Assembly: GCA_037176885.1 (NCBI GenBank)
Contig: JAWWNJ010000014.1
Span: forward strand, 2,356,001 to 2,420,000
DNA from: Favolaschia claudopus
Taxonomy: Eukaryota > Basidiomycota > Agaricomycetes > Agaricales > Mycenaceae
Reading direction: 5' to 3'
DNA: 64,000 nucleotides
Shown one piece after another: positions 54,740 to 64,000 of the stretch (the stretch's first letter is position 1; each line of letters starts with the position of its first letter). The notes beneath the pieces were generated by a model. That model was given only the letters and a program-made list of their open reading frames with translations, did not search any database and was not told the origin of the DNA. The position numbers and the translations under genes were made by a program.

Positions 54740-55017
54740 GAAGTTCCCAATAGACAGTAGAGGGATGAGAAAAAAATCGTTACCTCACGCGACTTCATGG
54801 CATCTGTGGGAAATTACCTTGTTTGGGGTGGCAGTCCATGTCGTAAGTCGTGTTATCAGCCCCGATATGGGAATAATCTTTTCACCCCAAGCTCGATGGG
54901 GGTTGCTCCGTTCGGGGACCAACATATTCGTGCTCAGGGCGTAAATTAGCATCAAAGGCGACCTAGTGTCGAAAACCCGCGAAATTGGACCCCCTTGCAG
55001 CTTGCCTTGCAGAATAC

Positions 55018-55157
55018 CGTACAATTTCGGTCAATTCGTCATCACGTGATTTTTCGACTTGCGCCAATGAATCCGATAAATCGAGAAAAAAATATTGCGG
55101 TAATAAAAAAAAAGTCGAGCGTAACACGTGACAGACGAATTGACCGAAATTATACGG
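55018..55157. mobile_element. 140-bp TA-flanked MITE (CCGTAYAATTTCGGTCAATT)
   Basis: Arms CCGTACAATTTCGGTCAATT and inverse CCGTATAATTTCGGTCAATT with TA on both sides (55016-55017, 55158-55159). A shorter relative of 33364-33868. A CACGTGA motif occurs in both subterminal regions. Confidence 0.8.
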
Positions 55158-55159
55158 TA

Positions 55160-56815
55160 GATGAAATGAGTTTCGTCGACGTTCATGCGACTTATGGTTC
55201 GAGCGAAGCGAGAGTCACTGAGGAGTTTGGCGAATCTGGGCAGGTGGCCGTTGATGGTCCGGAGCTGTTCTGGTTGAACGATAATGTGCTGAAAATGGCC
55301 GGTGGATATTTGCTGGTTGGAGTTAGGGAAAAGAACACAACGACGAACCATCATGAAAATAACATCGTGAATGTTCCCATACATATCGGTTAGGAATTTC
55401 ATGATGTTTCGTCATGAAATTCAAGAGCGCATCGTGAAATTCATGATAGTCCCGGAGTGATAATGGGTGATCCCGCATGATGACAACGTAGTTACAAGTG
55501 ATGCGGCCCTCCCTTAACCGTGCCGCATCATCTCTTGCCATTCTTCGAGGCTGATACACGATTGGATGCAATGAGGTGTGTCATATACCCAAGTCCAGCT
55601 TGAATAAATTGAGATCTTGTCGGACTGTTCACATAACTTGAGGTTCTGTTCAGAATGCAAGAGAAAATCAAAGCCCATGGTTCAACATTCAACTCCGACA
55701 CTCAGCTGCCTTGGAAATGTCGTGAGCCTACTGTGTCAGATTCAAGTAATTTTCTTGGAATACGGAGAAGATGGAAGGATAGGTCGTATGAGCGGTACAC
55801 AGGCATAGGCGATGGTGAAATCAGGTACGGTCTGCGCCCTTTCGTCGAGCGTCGATTGATAACCTCGGTTTCGACAGTGGACGTCATGCTCGATTTGCGA
55901 TGGCGGCGGGCGCTAGACCATGTTGGCGGGGGGCACAGAACGCAGAACACAAGTTCGATATAGTGGGTGGGGTGGTGGTATGCGTAGTAGGAGCTGTATC
56001 GTAGCCAACCTAATTGTATTGGATTTTTACTGAAATCTGGTGTGAGCCAAGCCTATCAGAATTCAGCAGACTCAGCAGATGCCAGCAAACCCCAGCAGCC
56101 GCTAGCAGGTTTTGAATCTGCTCCAGTCCAAAAAAGATGCTGATATCTGCTGGTAGCAGGTTAGCAGGAATTAGCAGATCGGAGCATATCCCAGCATGAC
56201 CGATTTTAACTGGGCCTTAAGCCCCAGTGGATTGTACCACATGGCGTAACACACCTTATTTGGAAGTGGAGGTGACGAACTCGGACCTTCAGCACCAGTG
56301 ACGAGCGCGGTGAACATGGAGGTGAATGGGGAGCGACAAAACCATTTCAAAAAACTTGAGTACATAGAAAAGGAGGCAGGAACAAGCGCGGGACATACCT
56401 TTGAGTGACTTGGCATACATTTGAGTGAGGTGGCGATGACGGCCACTGAGTATGTACCGAGAAACTTTAGTGCATGGGAAACAATGAAGTGTCGAAGAAA
56501 TTGTTCTTCCTGTTTCGCGCGGGATTCATGAAGCGTGCGAGCATGGTCGCAAGCGTGCGAGCATGGTCGCAAGAGTGCGACCATCGGAGGGGATAGCAGA
56601 AGCATTGAGGCGCCTGAATAGTCATTAGTTATTGGGACAACATCAAGAAGGGAGTCAGTGACATATATACATTTCCTGTTAAAAAGGCTGACCAAGTTGT
56701 TGGCTAAGGAAGACGACGAGCACCGTCGTTCGACGGTACACTCTGAGGTGGCGGGTTCGAGGGCAGAGGCAGAAGAGCCCAGGCGAGCAGGGAACACTGT
56801 AGTCCATGGTGCATA
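55160..56815. other. Weak ORF and short repeats
   Basis: A minus-strand 208-codon frame (56171-56797) has no recognised motif. A repeated GCAAGCGTGCGAGCATGGTC word lies inside it (56540-56580). 56055-56190 is dense in CAGCAG/CTGCT words. Nothing here is a confident gene. Confidence 0.35.
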
Positions 56816-56879
56816 ATGTTGAAGAGAGCGATTACCACTTAACCAGCGCTGGTTAAGTGGTAATCGCTCTCTTCAACAT
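56816..56879. repeat. Perfect 64-bp palindrome
   Basis: ATGTTGAAGAGAGCGATTAC... reads identically on both strands for 32+32 nt around the centre AGC|GCT (56847/56848), with no spacer and no mismatch. Confidence 0.95.
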
Positions 56880-58006
56880 CCCCGTGGAGCGCACATTTAC
56901 AGGTTCAATCTGAAGCTCAGGACACAGTACAGTCCGCTTCCAATTTCTTTTCACTTTGGAGGGTGATATAGCAGCCCGGAGGTTGCCGGCGCATCAATCG
57001 GCCTATCTCTAATGGTAAGAATTGTCTGAAAAAGGACAAGAAGTATTGAGACTTCGCATTTCCTACCAACATTCAGTTTGCTATGTGTTCCTGCGCGGCG
57101 ACTGGCTCGATGAAAGGGCCCCGGGAAAAAAATAATTCGAAGAAAACCCAGTTTTCAGCCTACGGTATGTGGCTGGGGTGTTGATATAAACCGGTTTATA
57201 AACACCCGGCTTAATAATAATATGGCATAGGGCCCACGCGGGAACCGCTGACTCATACCCCAACCGACAGCGACCTGACCCTCAAGGAGCCCTCTACTAA
57301 CCGGCAGGAAATACAAGCAGAACCTGTAAGAAACAAAAAGCACCTGTAAAATTTTCAGCAAACCAAAACTTTGTTACCGTTTCCTGTCTCTCCTCCAACT
57401 CCGCCTGATCTCTGACTCCCAATCTGAATCCTCCTGCCCAAAGCCTTCCTCCAAAACCCCTTGACAGCAAGCCCAGACTCAACATGGTACTCTTCACCAG
57501 CCCGCTCTAAGCTGCGTAAGTTTTCCTTTGTCCCATCTACCACCTTTCTACCTCTTTCGGTTGTGGACAAAGTGTTGAGTGTGCTGTCCTTCCTGCATCC
57601 GGAAGTCATACTCCTTCCATCCTTCTTCGTCCCGTGGCCCTCTCTCTCCCCTACCACCTCCAAACCCCTTATCTTCCTTCTGGGCCCATCGTATTCTGCA
57701 CCTTTCCTTTATTTGGGACCCTTTCCCTGTCCGTCCCCTCCGCTTGTTTTGCTTCTCATCCCCTCCGCTTGTTTTACTTCTCGTCCCCCATACCTATTGT
57801 CTTTTTCCACCATCTTTTCCTGCCTCTTTCCCTTCATATTTTCCTCCGTTATACTTCCTGCCTTGCCCTTTCCCCTTGCTCTTCTCAGCGGATGCTCACC
57901 GGACATCCTATCCTGCAAAGGACGCTTCCGTGGTGCTGTTGGAATATTCCCCATCGCCGCAGCTGGCACGATACGCATTGCCGCCGGCGCTACATACAAG
58001 AAATTG
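56880..58006. other. Gene-free, pyrimidine-rich interval
   Basis: 57360-57960 is C/T-rich on the plus strand and yields several long but motif-free Ser/Pro/Leu frames. No gene is accepted. Confidence 0.4.
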
Positions 58007-58112
58007 TTATGCCTTATAAGCCTTGGCGGGCGGGGAGCCTTATAAGGCCATATAAGGCCGTTAGGTTGTGCAAGGCCGTAAAGTTATAAGCCTTTCTCGA
58101 TTTTTTCCGACA
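58007..58112. repeat. Right end of a TGTCGGAAAAAT-type element
   Basis: The sequence GCCTTATAAGGCCATATAAG ... GATTTTTTCCGACA matches the terminal region of the 36150-43043 element. Its other end was not found nearby, so it may be a truncated copy. Confidence 0.6.
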
Positions 58113-61100
58113 GGTGCCTGGATGTCCGACATCGCCTCCCCCCCATGTAAATGGGAAGAGGAGCCGCAACAAAAAATTCAAAACACCGCGATGAAACCTG
58201 GGCCGAGGTAACAGATCTAGATCGAATCTGTGGAACCCTGGATCAGTGTATTCCCTCGAACAGAGAGTTCTTATCACGACGTTTATTGAAGGTTAGATTC
58301 TCAATGAAATGTAAAAAAATTCTGGAGCACAACTATTTTGTTGGAAGTCTGAATTACGGCGGATCAATCAAAGGTCAGATCCAGTCAGACCGGGTCGGCG
58401 CTCTGATCCGTCGACCTTTTGTGACCGTCAGACCCTAACCTTAACAACACTGCTCACATGACTTGGTCGTGTTTGAGAATATCGCTTTTCGTCTCCGTCC
58501 CTGCACGTCTGAGGCGATTGTACATAACTCGCAGCCGTTGCAAGCAGTAGCGCTTGCGGCGGCCACCACTGTCGATTACATACGAATGACCAAACAACGC
58601 TCAATCTCCCTGTCTGGTATCGCTATTCGGTGGCCGCAAAAGATCATCTCCTGGAAAGCCATTCTTCACCCGAACACCCGTGATACGGAACCTCAATTCA
58701 CATTGGTTTCTCTATCGCATTCGAGCTCGGAGCCGGCGCTGTCTTATAGGCATCCCGCAGCGCGTCCAGACCCTCCAACGCTCGCTGCTCCTGTAAGTAA
58801 TACTAATAGGGCTACCCACTGTATACAGCCATCTAATCTCAAATAAGGAACGAGCCCTCGGGAGCGGCAGTCGCATGGATGTTCGGAACAGCCCTCGCCA
58901 TACGAACAGCATAAGGTGCATCAGACGCTCGCAGTCCTTACCTCCAGCTGCGGCGCAGTGCCCTTTGTACAAAGATAGTGGCTTGGAGGATTTGGATACG
59001 ATGCCTGAGGTTCTGGAGGCGCTGCATGTCAACGCTACTTTGTATGCCAAGGGATACCGATATGAACGAATTTAGACCGGTAGATGTAGTGCGTAGAAGT
59101 TGCGGGAGCGGTGAACCATCAGTGTGATTTTTTCACTTTCGGAACAGATGAGAACGATCGAGAAGATTTAGCATCTTCCTAACCTTGGAACCCAATTTTA
59201 TCTTCTCCAATTTGTGAAGTTTTCGCGTGTTTCGGCGCGTCTTATGGTTTCTCGGGCTTACAGTGAGTCCCACAAAAGTTTATCAATAGGGGCAGTCAGA
59301 GTAGCCGATTCAGGGGCGGCGATCGCCGATTATGGAACGACTAGCAGTGAGCCCGTGCTTCGCTACGGTCAATCTACTTATATAAGGGAGGCCACGCTTG
59401 CGCAAACAAAGAAAGGACAGCCTCTTGCGCTTTCAGTCTTGCACTTGAGGGGATAGCGTCTTGCCAGAATGTAGAATAGCCTGGCAGAGTGCTGTCTGTG
59501 CAATCTTGAATGGGAAAGCGGGGTGGAAGCCAACGAAATCGGTCCTCAGTAATTCACCGCTGAAAAGTGCGGTGTAAAAAAAACACATGAAAAATCAAGC
59601 TCCTGTCCCAGCCGAGCTCCCAGAGTCGGAGGGCACATTCCTTGATGTCAGGGCTAATGCGACGGTTGACCATGGGAAGGATGTAGTGTATACTCTAAGT
59701 AGAGGGAGAGATACACGGTAGGTACGAAAAAAACTGTCATTCTCATTACATACTTTCCGGAACGGAAACAGCCTCAGCGGCCTTGGATTCTGGAATGGCG
59801 GGGTTGCCATCAAGAGGTGCGCGGGAATAAAGTTCCGGACATCAACCTCTCAAAGTTTTGACATGCTGTGCCCCCAAGGGAGGGAGGGAGGGTCCGGATC
59901 ATTTGAATACAAACGGTCCGTGCATCCGCACTCTCATCCATTTCGGACGAAGTCGGACTTGTCGGGGTCCTCGGACGAGGTGAGTTTGTCGTAGCTGTTT
60001 ACTTCACCATCAATATATCATTCCTCTTATTGTACGACGTTCAAGACCAAAGGCACTATTCTGAATACACAGAAGTGTGAGGAAGATACTGAAATGGGAG
60101 GGTAGGCGAAATTTCAGAGCAATACAGTATGACCGGCGGTCCCCACAACCGAGTCGATATTTCACCGCCTAAAAAGTGGGCCATCAATGACAGCTGCCTA
60201 TTTTGGGGGTACTGTCAAGGAGGTCTGTGTGCCCACGGGAATTGCCGCCTACCTCTTGGTTGCCATCCCAACCGAAAGTTGCCACGTCATCATCACGTGA
60301 TAACGACCAACTTTCACCGGACTTGATCAAGTTGATGGTTTTCTTTGAGCTCGAAGTCTCTCATTTTGACTTGTGGACCCCCCATTCGTAAAGTCGTTCC
60401 CTCTATTGCCGTAAGGATACCAATGTACTTCAGTCCTAGCGCGGGTAACGCGAGAAGCCACGATGTCCTGCATCAGGCTAGGCAATGCAGTCCTCAATCG
60501 CATGCTAAGAAGGTACTGATCTCTGCCCCAGGTTGGGTGGCTGGCCAGCCTTGTGGATCTCACTCCCAGTTCGTCTCACTGTGGCCGGGTCTTTTGCTCC
60601 GCACACCTTACAGTTGGCCGCACGTTGTGAATCTGTTGCAGTAATTAACGCTCCATCCTACCCATACAAGAGCTGTGCTTCAGATCGTGACCAATACATC
60701 GTGGAGTACAGTGGGGATAATAGTGGGGATCGCGAATTCAAGGCTGAAGCTGTTGTATCTCGACCGAAAATAATTGCCACCCAATGGCAAACTTGTCGCG
60801 ATCAAGTTCGAGAAGGTTGCAGCTGGGTCATGGACTTGTGGTTACCGCTCCCCCGAAATCTGTTCGCCAAAAGGGACACCAGGCTTTTCGTTATTGAAGC
60901 AGGTGTCAAAACGGAGCACCATGATGTCTCATTCCAGAAATTCGTCACTGTGTCTCTGCTCACGAGAGAACGAGATATGGATCTTAAGTAAGACAAAGAA
61001 ATCCTCATTGTGCACAAGCTCATCAGGCTCAGGAGGGACATTTAACCTCTGGGGTTGAAACATTGGTGGTTGCATCAATGAGGGAACATACCACTCTACC

Positions 61101-61113
61101 ACCCCAACAAGTA
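58113..61113. other. No confident gene
   Basis: Several short frames occur (for example 60533-60991) without motifs or spliced continuity. A GGGAGGGAGGGAGGG run is at 59878-59892. Nothing else is supported. Confidence 0.35.
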
Positions 61114-61330
61114 CAATCAGGCTTTTTGATTGTATCAGATCTTGTTGATCCTTGATTGGATCAGTTCAGAGGCCTTCTCTGTGAGGTAGACCAATAGTTT
61201 AATTCTTATTCGGCTGTGCACTTATAGGGGCACTCACCGCTGTTTATAATGACATCGAAATACACGGGGTGGTTATTGGAACTGGCTTCGCCAAGAGCTG
61301 GATGGCCCCATCCTACAAGAAAAACGACAA
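61114..61330 (+). repeat. Duplicated block D1 with LINE fragment
   Basis: Starts CAATCAGGCTTTTTGATTGT and ends with LINE coding sequence (GTGFAKSWMAPSYKKND). It recurs at 62503-62613 (partial) and 62614-62811. D1 has an extra AGGCCTTCTCTGTGA absent from the others. Confidence 0.85.
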
Positions 61331-62456
61331 ATGATTTGTATGCCGGAATACCGGCCTACAGCAGGGGGAGCTTGTGTAAATTCTTATATGGCACACAAAT
61401 TAACAATATTAATGTTGCGCTGTTGTTTGGGGGGCATACTTCGGCTGGATTCTTTTTCACGCACATAAGTACTCTAGTAGTACTCTACTTTGCAAAACTT
61501 TACTTATGCCGGGCAACAACGTTCTGACGTTCTGGAGGATGAACCACCAATCAATTTCTGACTAGCTTATCATCATGATAGAATACCTATCCACTCAGAA
61601 CCGTGGTCTCTCTATACAGACACTATAGAGTAACTGAGCAAGCTGCAACATTGACATCATTTATTTTCATCGCCTCTTTACAGCAACTTTCTGGGAAACT
61701 AATGGCGCCAGAACCTGCCCCTCTGTACCGTGTATGAAATAGAGAACTGTATTTTCCCTTCCGGTAAGCAGCCTCGGGCAGGGTCAAGGACGGGTGCACC
61801 ATCAGTTGAAAAGGATGCACCATCACGCTGCAATCAGTCTGGATCAGTAGGGATCAGGATGGATCACTCGGAAGAGCATCGTATCACTCGGAGCATGCCA
61901 ATCTTGACGTGCGCACGTCAAGGGCAGTGACGCCATCAAAAGCCGTCTAGCACAGCTTATTGGGGGAGCTTGCTCCCCCTTTATCAGAGCCGTCACCGAA
62001 AAGCAATAAGCTGTGCTAGAGGGCTTTTTGATGTAATCGATAGATCTGTGATGGATGGTGAATCCGAGTGATGCGAGAGATTTCCTCTTGATCCAGAGAG
62101 AGTCCGCTTAATCCCGAGTGATGGTTGGTGATGGGAACACAGTTTTGACAGACACGCACATTTCACGCGTCGGCGGTCAAGCTTCAAGCTTTAAGACTGT
62201 GGCCAGTGACTTTCGAACGAGTTTTCACTGGGGACGATTGAAAAAAGCTAATGTACATAACAGGTTCAATGCGGATGCTTGAGACTGATCCACAACGGAG
62301 AGCTCAACTTAATTAACATTTACCCTCGACAGCCAAGTCTATAATCTCTTGTTCAACTTACTCAAAACTGACTTCACTCCAATGTGCATTGTAATATCGA
62401 TACAGATTCGCGCAAGCTCCCCCTTCTGTAGGCCGGAACTCCGGCATACAAATCAT
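61331..62456. mobile_element. 1.1-kb inverted-repeat element inside LINE duplication
   Basis: Left end ATGATTTGTATGCCGGAATA and inverse right end ATGATTTGTATGCCGGAGTT, both followed by CCGGCCTACAG and AGGGGGAGCTTG. No gene inside. A 98-bp hairpin element (61935-62032) is nested in it. Confidence 0.7.
61935..62032. repeat. 98-bp hairpin element
   Basis: Arms ATCAAAAGCCGTCTAGCACA... and an inverse copy ending ...GGGCTTTTTGAT, 28-29 nt each. The loop carries GGGGAGCTTGCTCCCC. A partial inverse copy of the loop is at 62461-62503. Confidence 0.8.
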
Positions 62457-62502
62457 ATTTGCTTTTCGGTGACGGCTCTGATAAAGGGGGAGCAAGCTCC
62501 CC

Positions 62503-62811
62503 CAATCAGGCTTTTTGATTGTATCAGATCTTGTTGATCCTTGATTGGATCAGTTCAGGGTAGACCAATAGTTTAATTCTTATTCGGCTGTGCACTTATA
62601 GGGGCACTCACCGCAGGCTTTTTGATTGTATCAGATCTTGTTGATCCTTGATTGGATCAGTTCAGGGTAGACCAATAGTTTAATTCTTATTCGGCTGTGC
62701 ACTTATAGGGGCACTCACCGCTGTTTATAATGACATCGAAATACACGGGGTGGTTATTGGAACTGGCTTCGCCAAGAGCTGGATGGCCCCATCCTACAAG
62801 AAAAACGACAA
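62503..62811 (+). repeat. Duplicated blocks D2 and D3 (tandem, ~111-bp unit)
   Basis: 62503-62613 and 62614-62811 both start (AAT)CAGGCTTTTTGATTGT and run through GGTAGACCAATAGTTTAATT and GGGGCACTCACCGC. D3 continues into LINE coding sequence. Confidence 0.85.
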
Positions 62812-63700
62812 GGACGATATTGCAAACTACCGCCCAATCTCCCTCTTAAACACGGACTATAAGATCTTCACCAAAGCCCTGAATTAGCGAGGATAGCACC
62901 CGATCTCATACACCCCGCGCAAGCCGACTTTGTCCCAGGCCGACATACATATCTACGACGAAACGCATCATTGACCTGGGCGAAGCAACTGAGGAACAGG
63001 GTGTCATTAGGGAGGTTGTGCGAGCGACCCAGGTCGCTATTAAACCGCTTAGATCTCCACAACGAGCCGTTTCAGATGTGAGACCCAAGCGACCTAGGAA
63101 TGTCCCAGGACAATACTCTTCTAGGTCGCTTGGAGCTCACACCTGGTATTCATCGCTGCGGAGATCTGAGGGGTTAAAAAGCGACCTGGGTCGCTCGCAC
63201 AACCTCTCTATTGTAGCCCTCGACCAGGAAAAAACCTATGACAAGATTGAGCAAGACTACCTATGGAAAGCCTTAGCAAGCTTCAAGATTCTGGACGAAT
63301 TTATTAACACAGTAAAATCCCTATACAGCGATGCACACGCATCCGTCGTAATAAATGGAGTCTTCTCCCAACACCCCCTCCGCGTAGCGCGCGAGTGCGC
63401 CAGGGCGACCCACTCTCCTGCCTCCTCTTCGACCTCGCAATCGAGCCCTTAGCAGAAGCACTACGAAAATCAGAACTCAAAGGCTTCGAAATCCGCAGCA
63501 AGGATGAAAACCTCATAACCACACTTTTTGCCGACGACACACTGGTCTAACTATCCGCAAACAATGACTGGGGCACCCCAGCCAAGGTACTCGATGAGTG
63601 GTGCATTGCATCTGGAGCAAAATTTAACATCAACAAAACCGAAATCATCCCAGTCGGCAAGAAACCCCACGCGATGCAATTCGCAACTCCCGCTGCGTGA
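62724..63700 (+). pseudogene. Tad-like LINE reverse transcriptase fragment, MITE-disrupted
   Basis: Reads YNDIEIHGVVIGTGFAKSWM, IANYRPISLLNTDYKIFTKA, HPAQAGFVPGRH (stops and frame changes follow), then after an inserted MITE IVALDQEKTYDKIEQDYLWK, SVVINGVFSQHPLRVARG with VRQGDPLS-like sequence in the next frame, and TTLFADDTLV with the FADD active site, then WCIASGAKFNINKTEII. The order matches the non-LTR RT fingers and palm. Several stops, frameshifts and the MITE at 63010-63208 make it dead. Homology with Tad-clade fungal LINEs is from memory of YRPI/ALDQEKAYD/FADDT patterns. Confidence 0.85.
63010..63208. mobile_element. 199-bp TA-flanked MITE in LINE RT
   Basis: Arms GGGAGGTTGTGCGAGCGACC and inverse GAGAGGTTGTGCGAGCGACC, flanked by TA (63008-63009, 63209-63210). 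Removing it with one TA joins EEQGVI to IVALDQEK in frame. Same terminal family as 17388-17575. Confidence 0.88.
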
Positions 63701-63736
63701 ATGGCCAAGACGGTGTCAGTCTCACCTCCCACCATC

Positions 63737-64000
63737 ATGTCCACCAAATCCAAAGAAAAGTCAAAGTTCCTAGCCGCCATCTCCAACGACCCTGGACCTC
63801 GCCCAGCCACTCGCAAGCAGACAAGGACTGCCCAGACCGCCACTATCACCGCGGAAGGCCCCGCCGCCGTCGCTGCCACGTCATCATCTGTTACAGTTAC
63901 CGTTCCCGCTACATGGCTCCAGACCTCTAGCGCTATCACTCAAGAGTTCTGGAAGATCCTCAGCGCGATACAGCAACGACTCGCCAACCACGTGACCATT
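63737..64000 (+). CDS. 5' part of an ORF running off the window
   Basis: ATG at 63737 opens MSTKSKEKSKFLAAISNDPG and stays open to the last base (88 codons): Thr/Ala-rich, then TWLQTSSAITQEFWKILSAI. It begins about 45 nt downstream of the LINE remnant. It could be the ORF1 of a following LINE or another repeat; no family is recognised. Confidence 0.45.
   Translation, partial: MSTKSKEKSKFLAAISNDPGPRPATRKQTRTAQTATITAEGPAAVAATSSSVTVTVPATWLQTSSAITQEFWKILSAIQQRLANHVTI

Noticed and set aside
57461..58089. Three overlapping long ORFs in different frames
   Set aside because: All frames are open because of C/T-rich composition; none has a family motif.

Overview
The window looks like a repeat-dominated stretch of an agaricomycete (basidiomycete mushroom) nuclear genome. 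The basis is the pattern of short GT-AG introns (about 45-65 nt) inside reading frames, YR (DIRS/Ngaro-type) retroelements, Tc1/pogo/hAT-type DNA transposons, a Tad-like LINE, and the few host-type genes (an F-box-like protein, a degenerate kinase-like protein, a broken CDC48 copy). No rRNA, CRISPR array or bacterial-type operon is visible, and most of the DNA is explained by nested mobile elements.

Layout. 1-4158: a minus-strand Ngaro/DIRS-like retroelement (gag, RT-RNase H, tyrosine recombinase) whose recombinase is split by a 491-bp hAT-type MITE with an exact 8-bp target duplication. 4792-5848: two inverted-repeat elements. 6744-11167: Tc1-like element copy 1, with a transposase, a convergent intron-containing accessory gene and a pogo-type transposase remnant. 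13381-14260: MITE with a second MITE nested in it. 14785-16398: F-box-like host gene. 17388-17575: small TA-flanked MITE. 17575-26254: a second, complete Ngaro-like element with textbook split direct repeats (A1 ... B1-A2-B2), its gag separated from RT by an unusual transposase-like gene. 27243-32524: a fungal DDE transposase gene split by a 2.77-kb TIR element. 33959-35906: kinase-like gene.

36015-44017 is a three-layer nest: a Tc1-type transposase gene holds a TIR element beginning TGTCGGAAAAAT, which in turn holds a 6,083-bp element with A1-B1-A2-B2 split direct repeats but no recognisable coding sequence, filled with tandem repeats and pyrimidine-rich DNA. I read this last one as a large non-autonomous YR retroelement, comparable in plan to TOC1 of Chlamydomonas. 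44171-46690: an unknown gene fused to a decaying CDC48 fragment. 47789-51014: Tc1-like copy 2, inverted relative to copy 1, again with transposase plus the accessory gene. 51516-64000: foldback elements, a perfect 64-bp palindrome, MITEs, a rearranged LINE interrupted by a MITE, and the start of an ORF that runs off the window.

The strongest candidates for something not routinely described are (1) the non-coding split-direct-repeat element at 36724-42806, (2) the Tc1-like transposon that carries a conserved convergent accessory gene in both copies, and (3) the transposase-like gene with a CCMHKDxNxFKGG motif at 21017-23794. All functional statements come from reading translations and repeats by eye; no database search was run.
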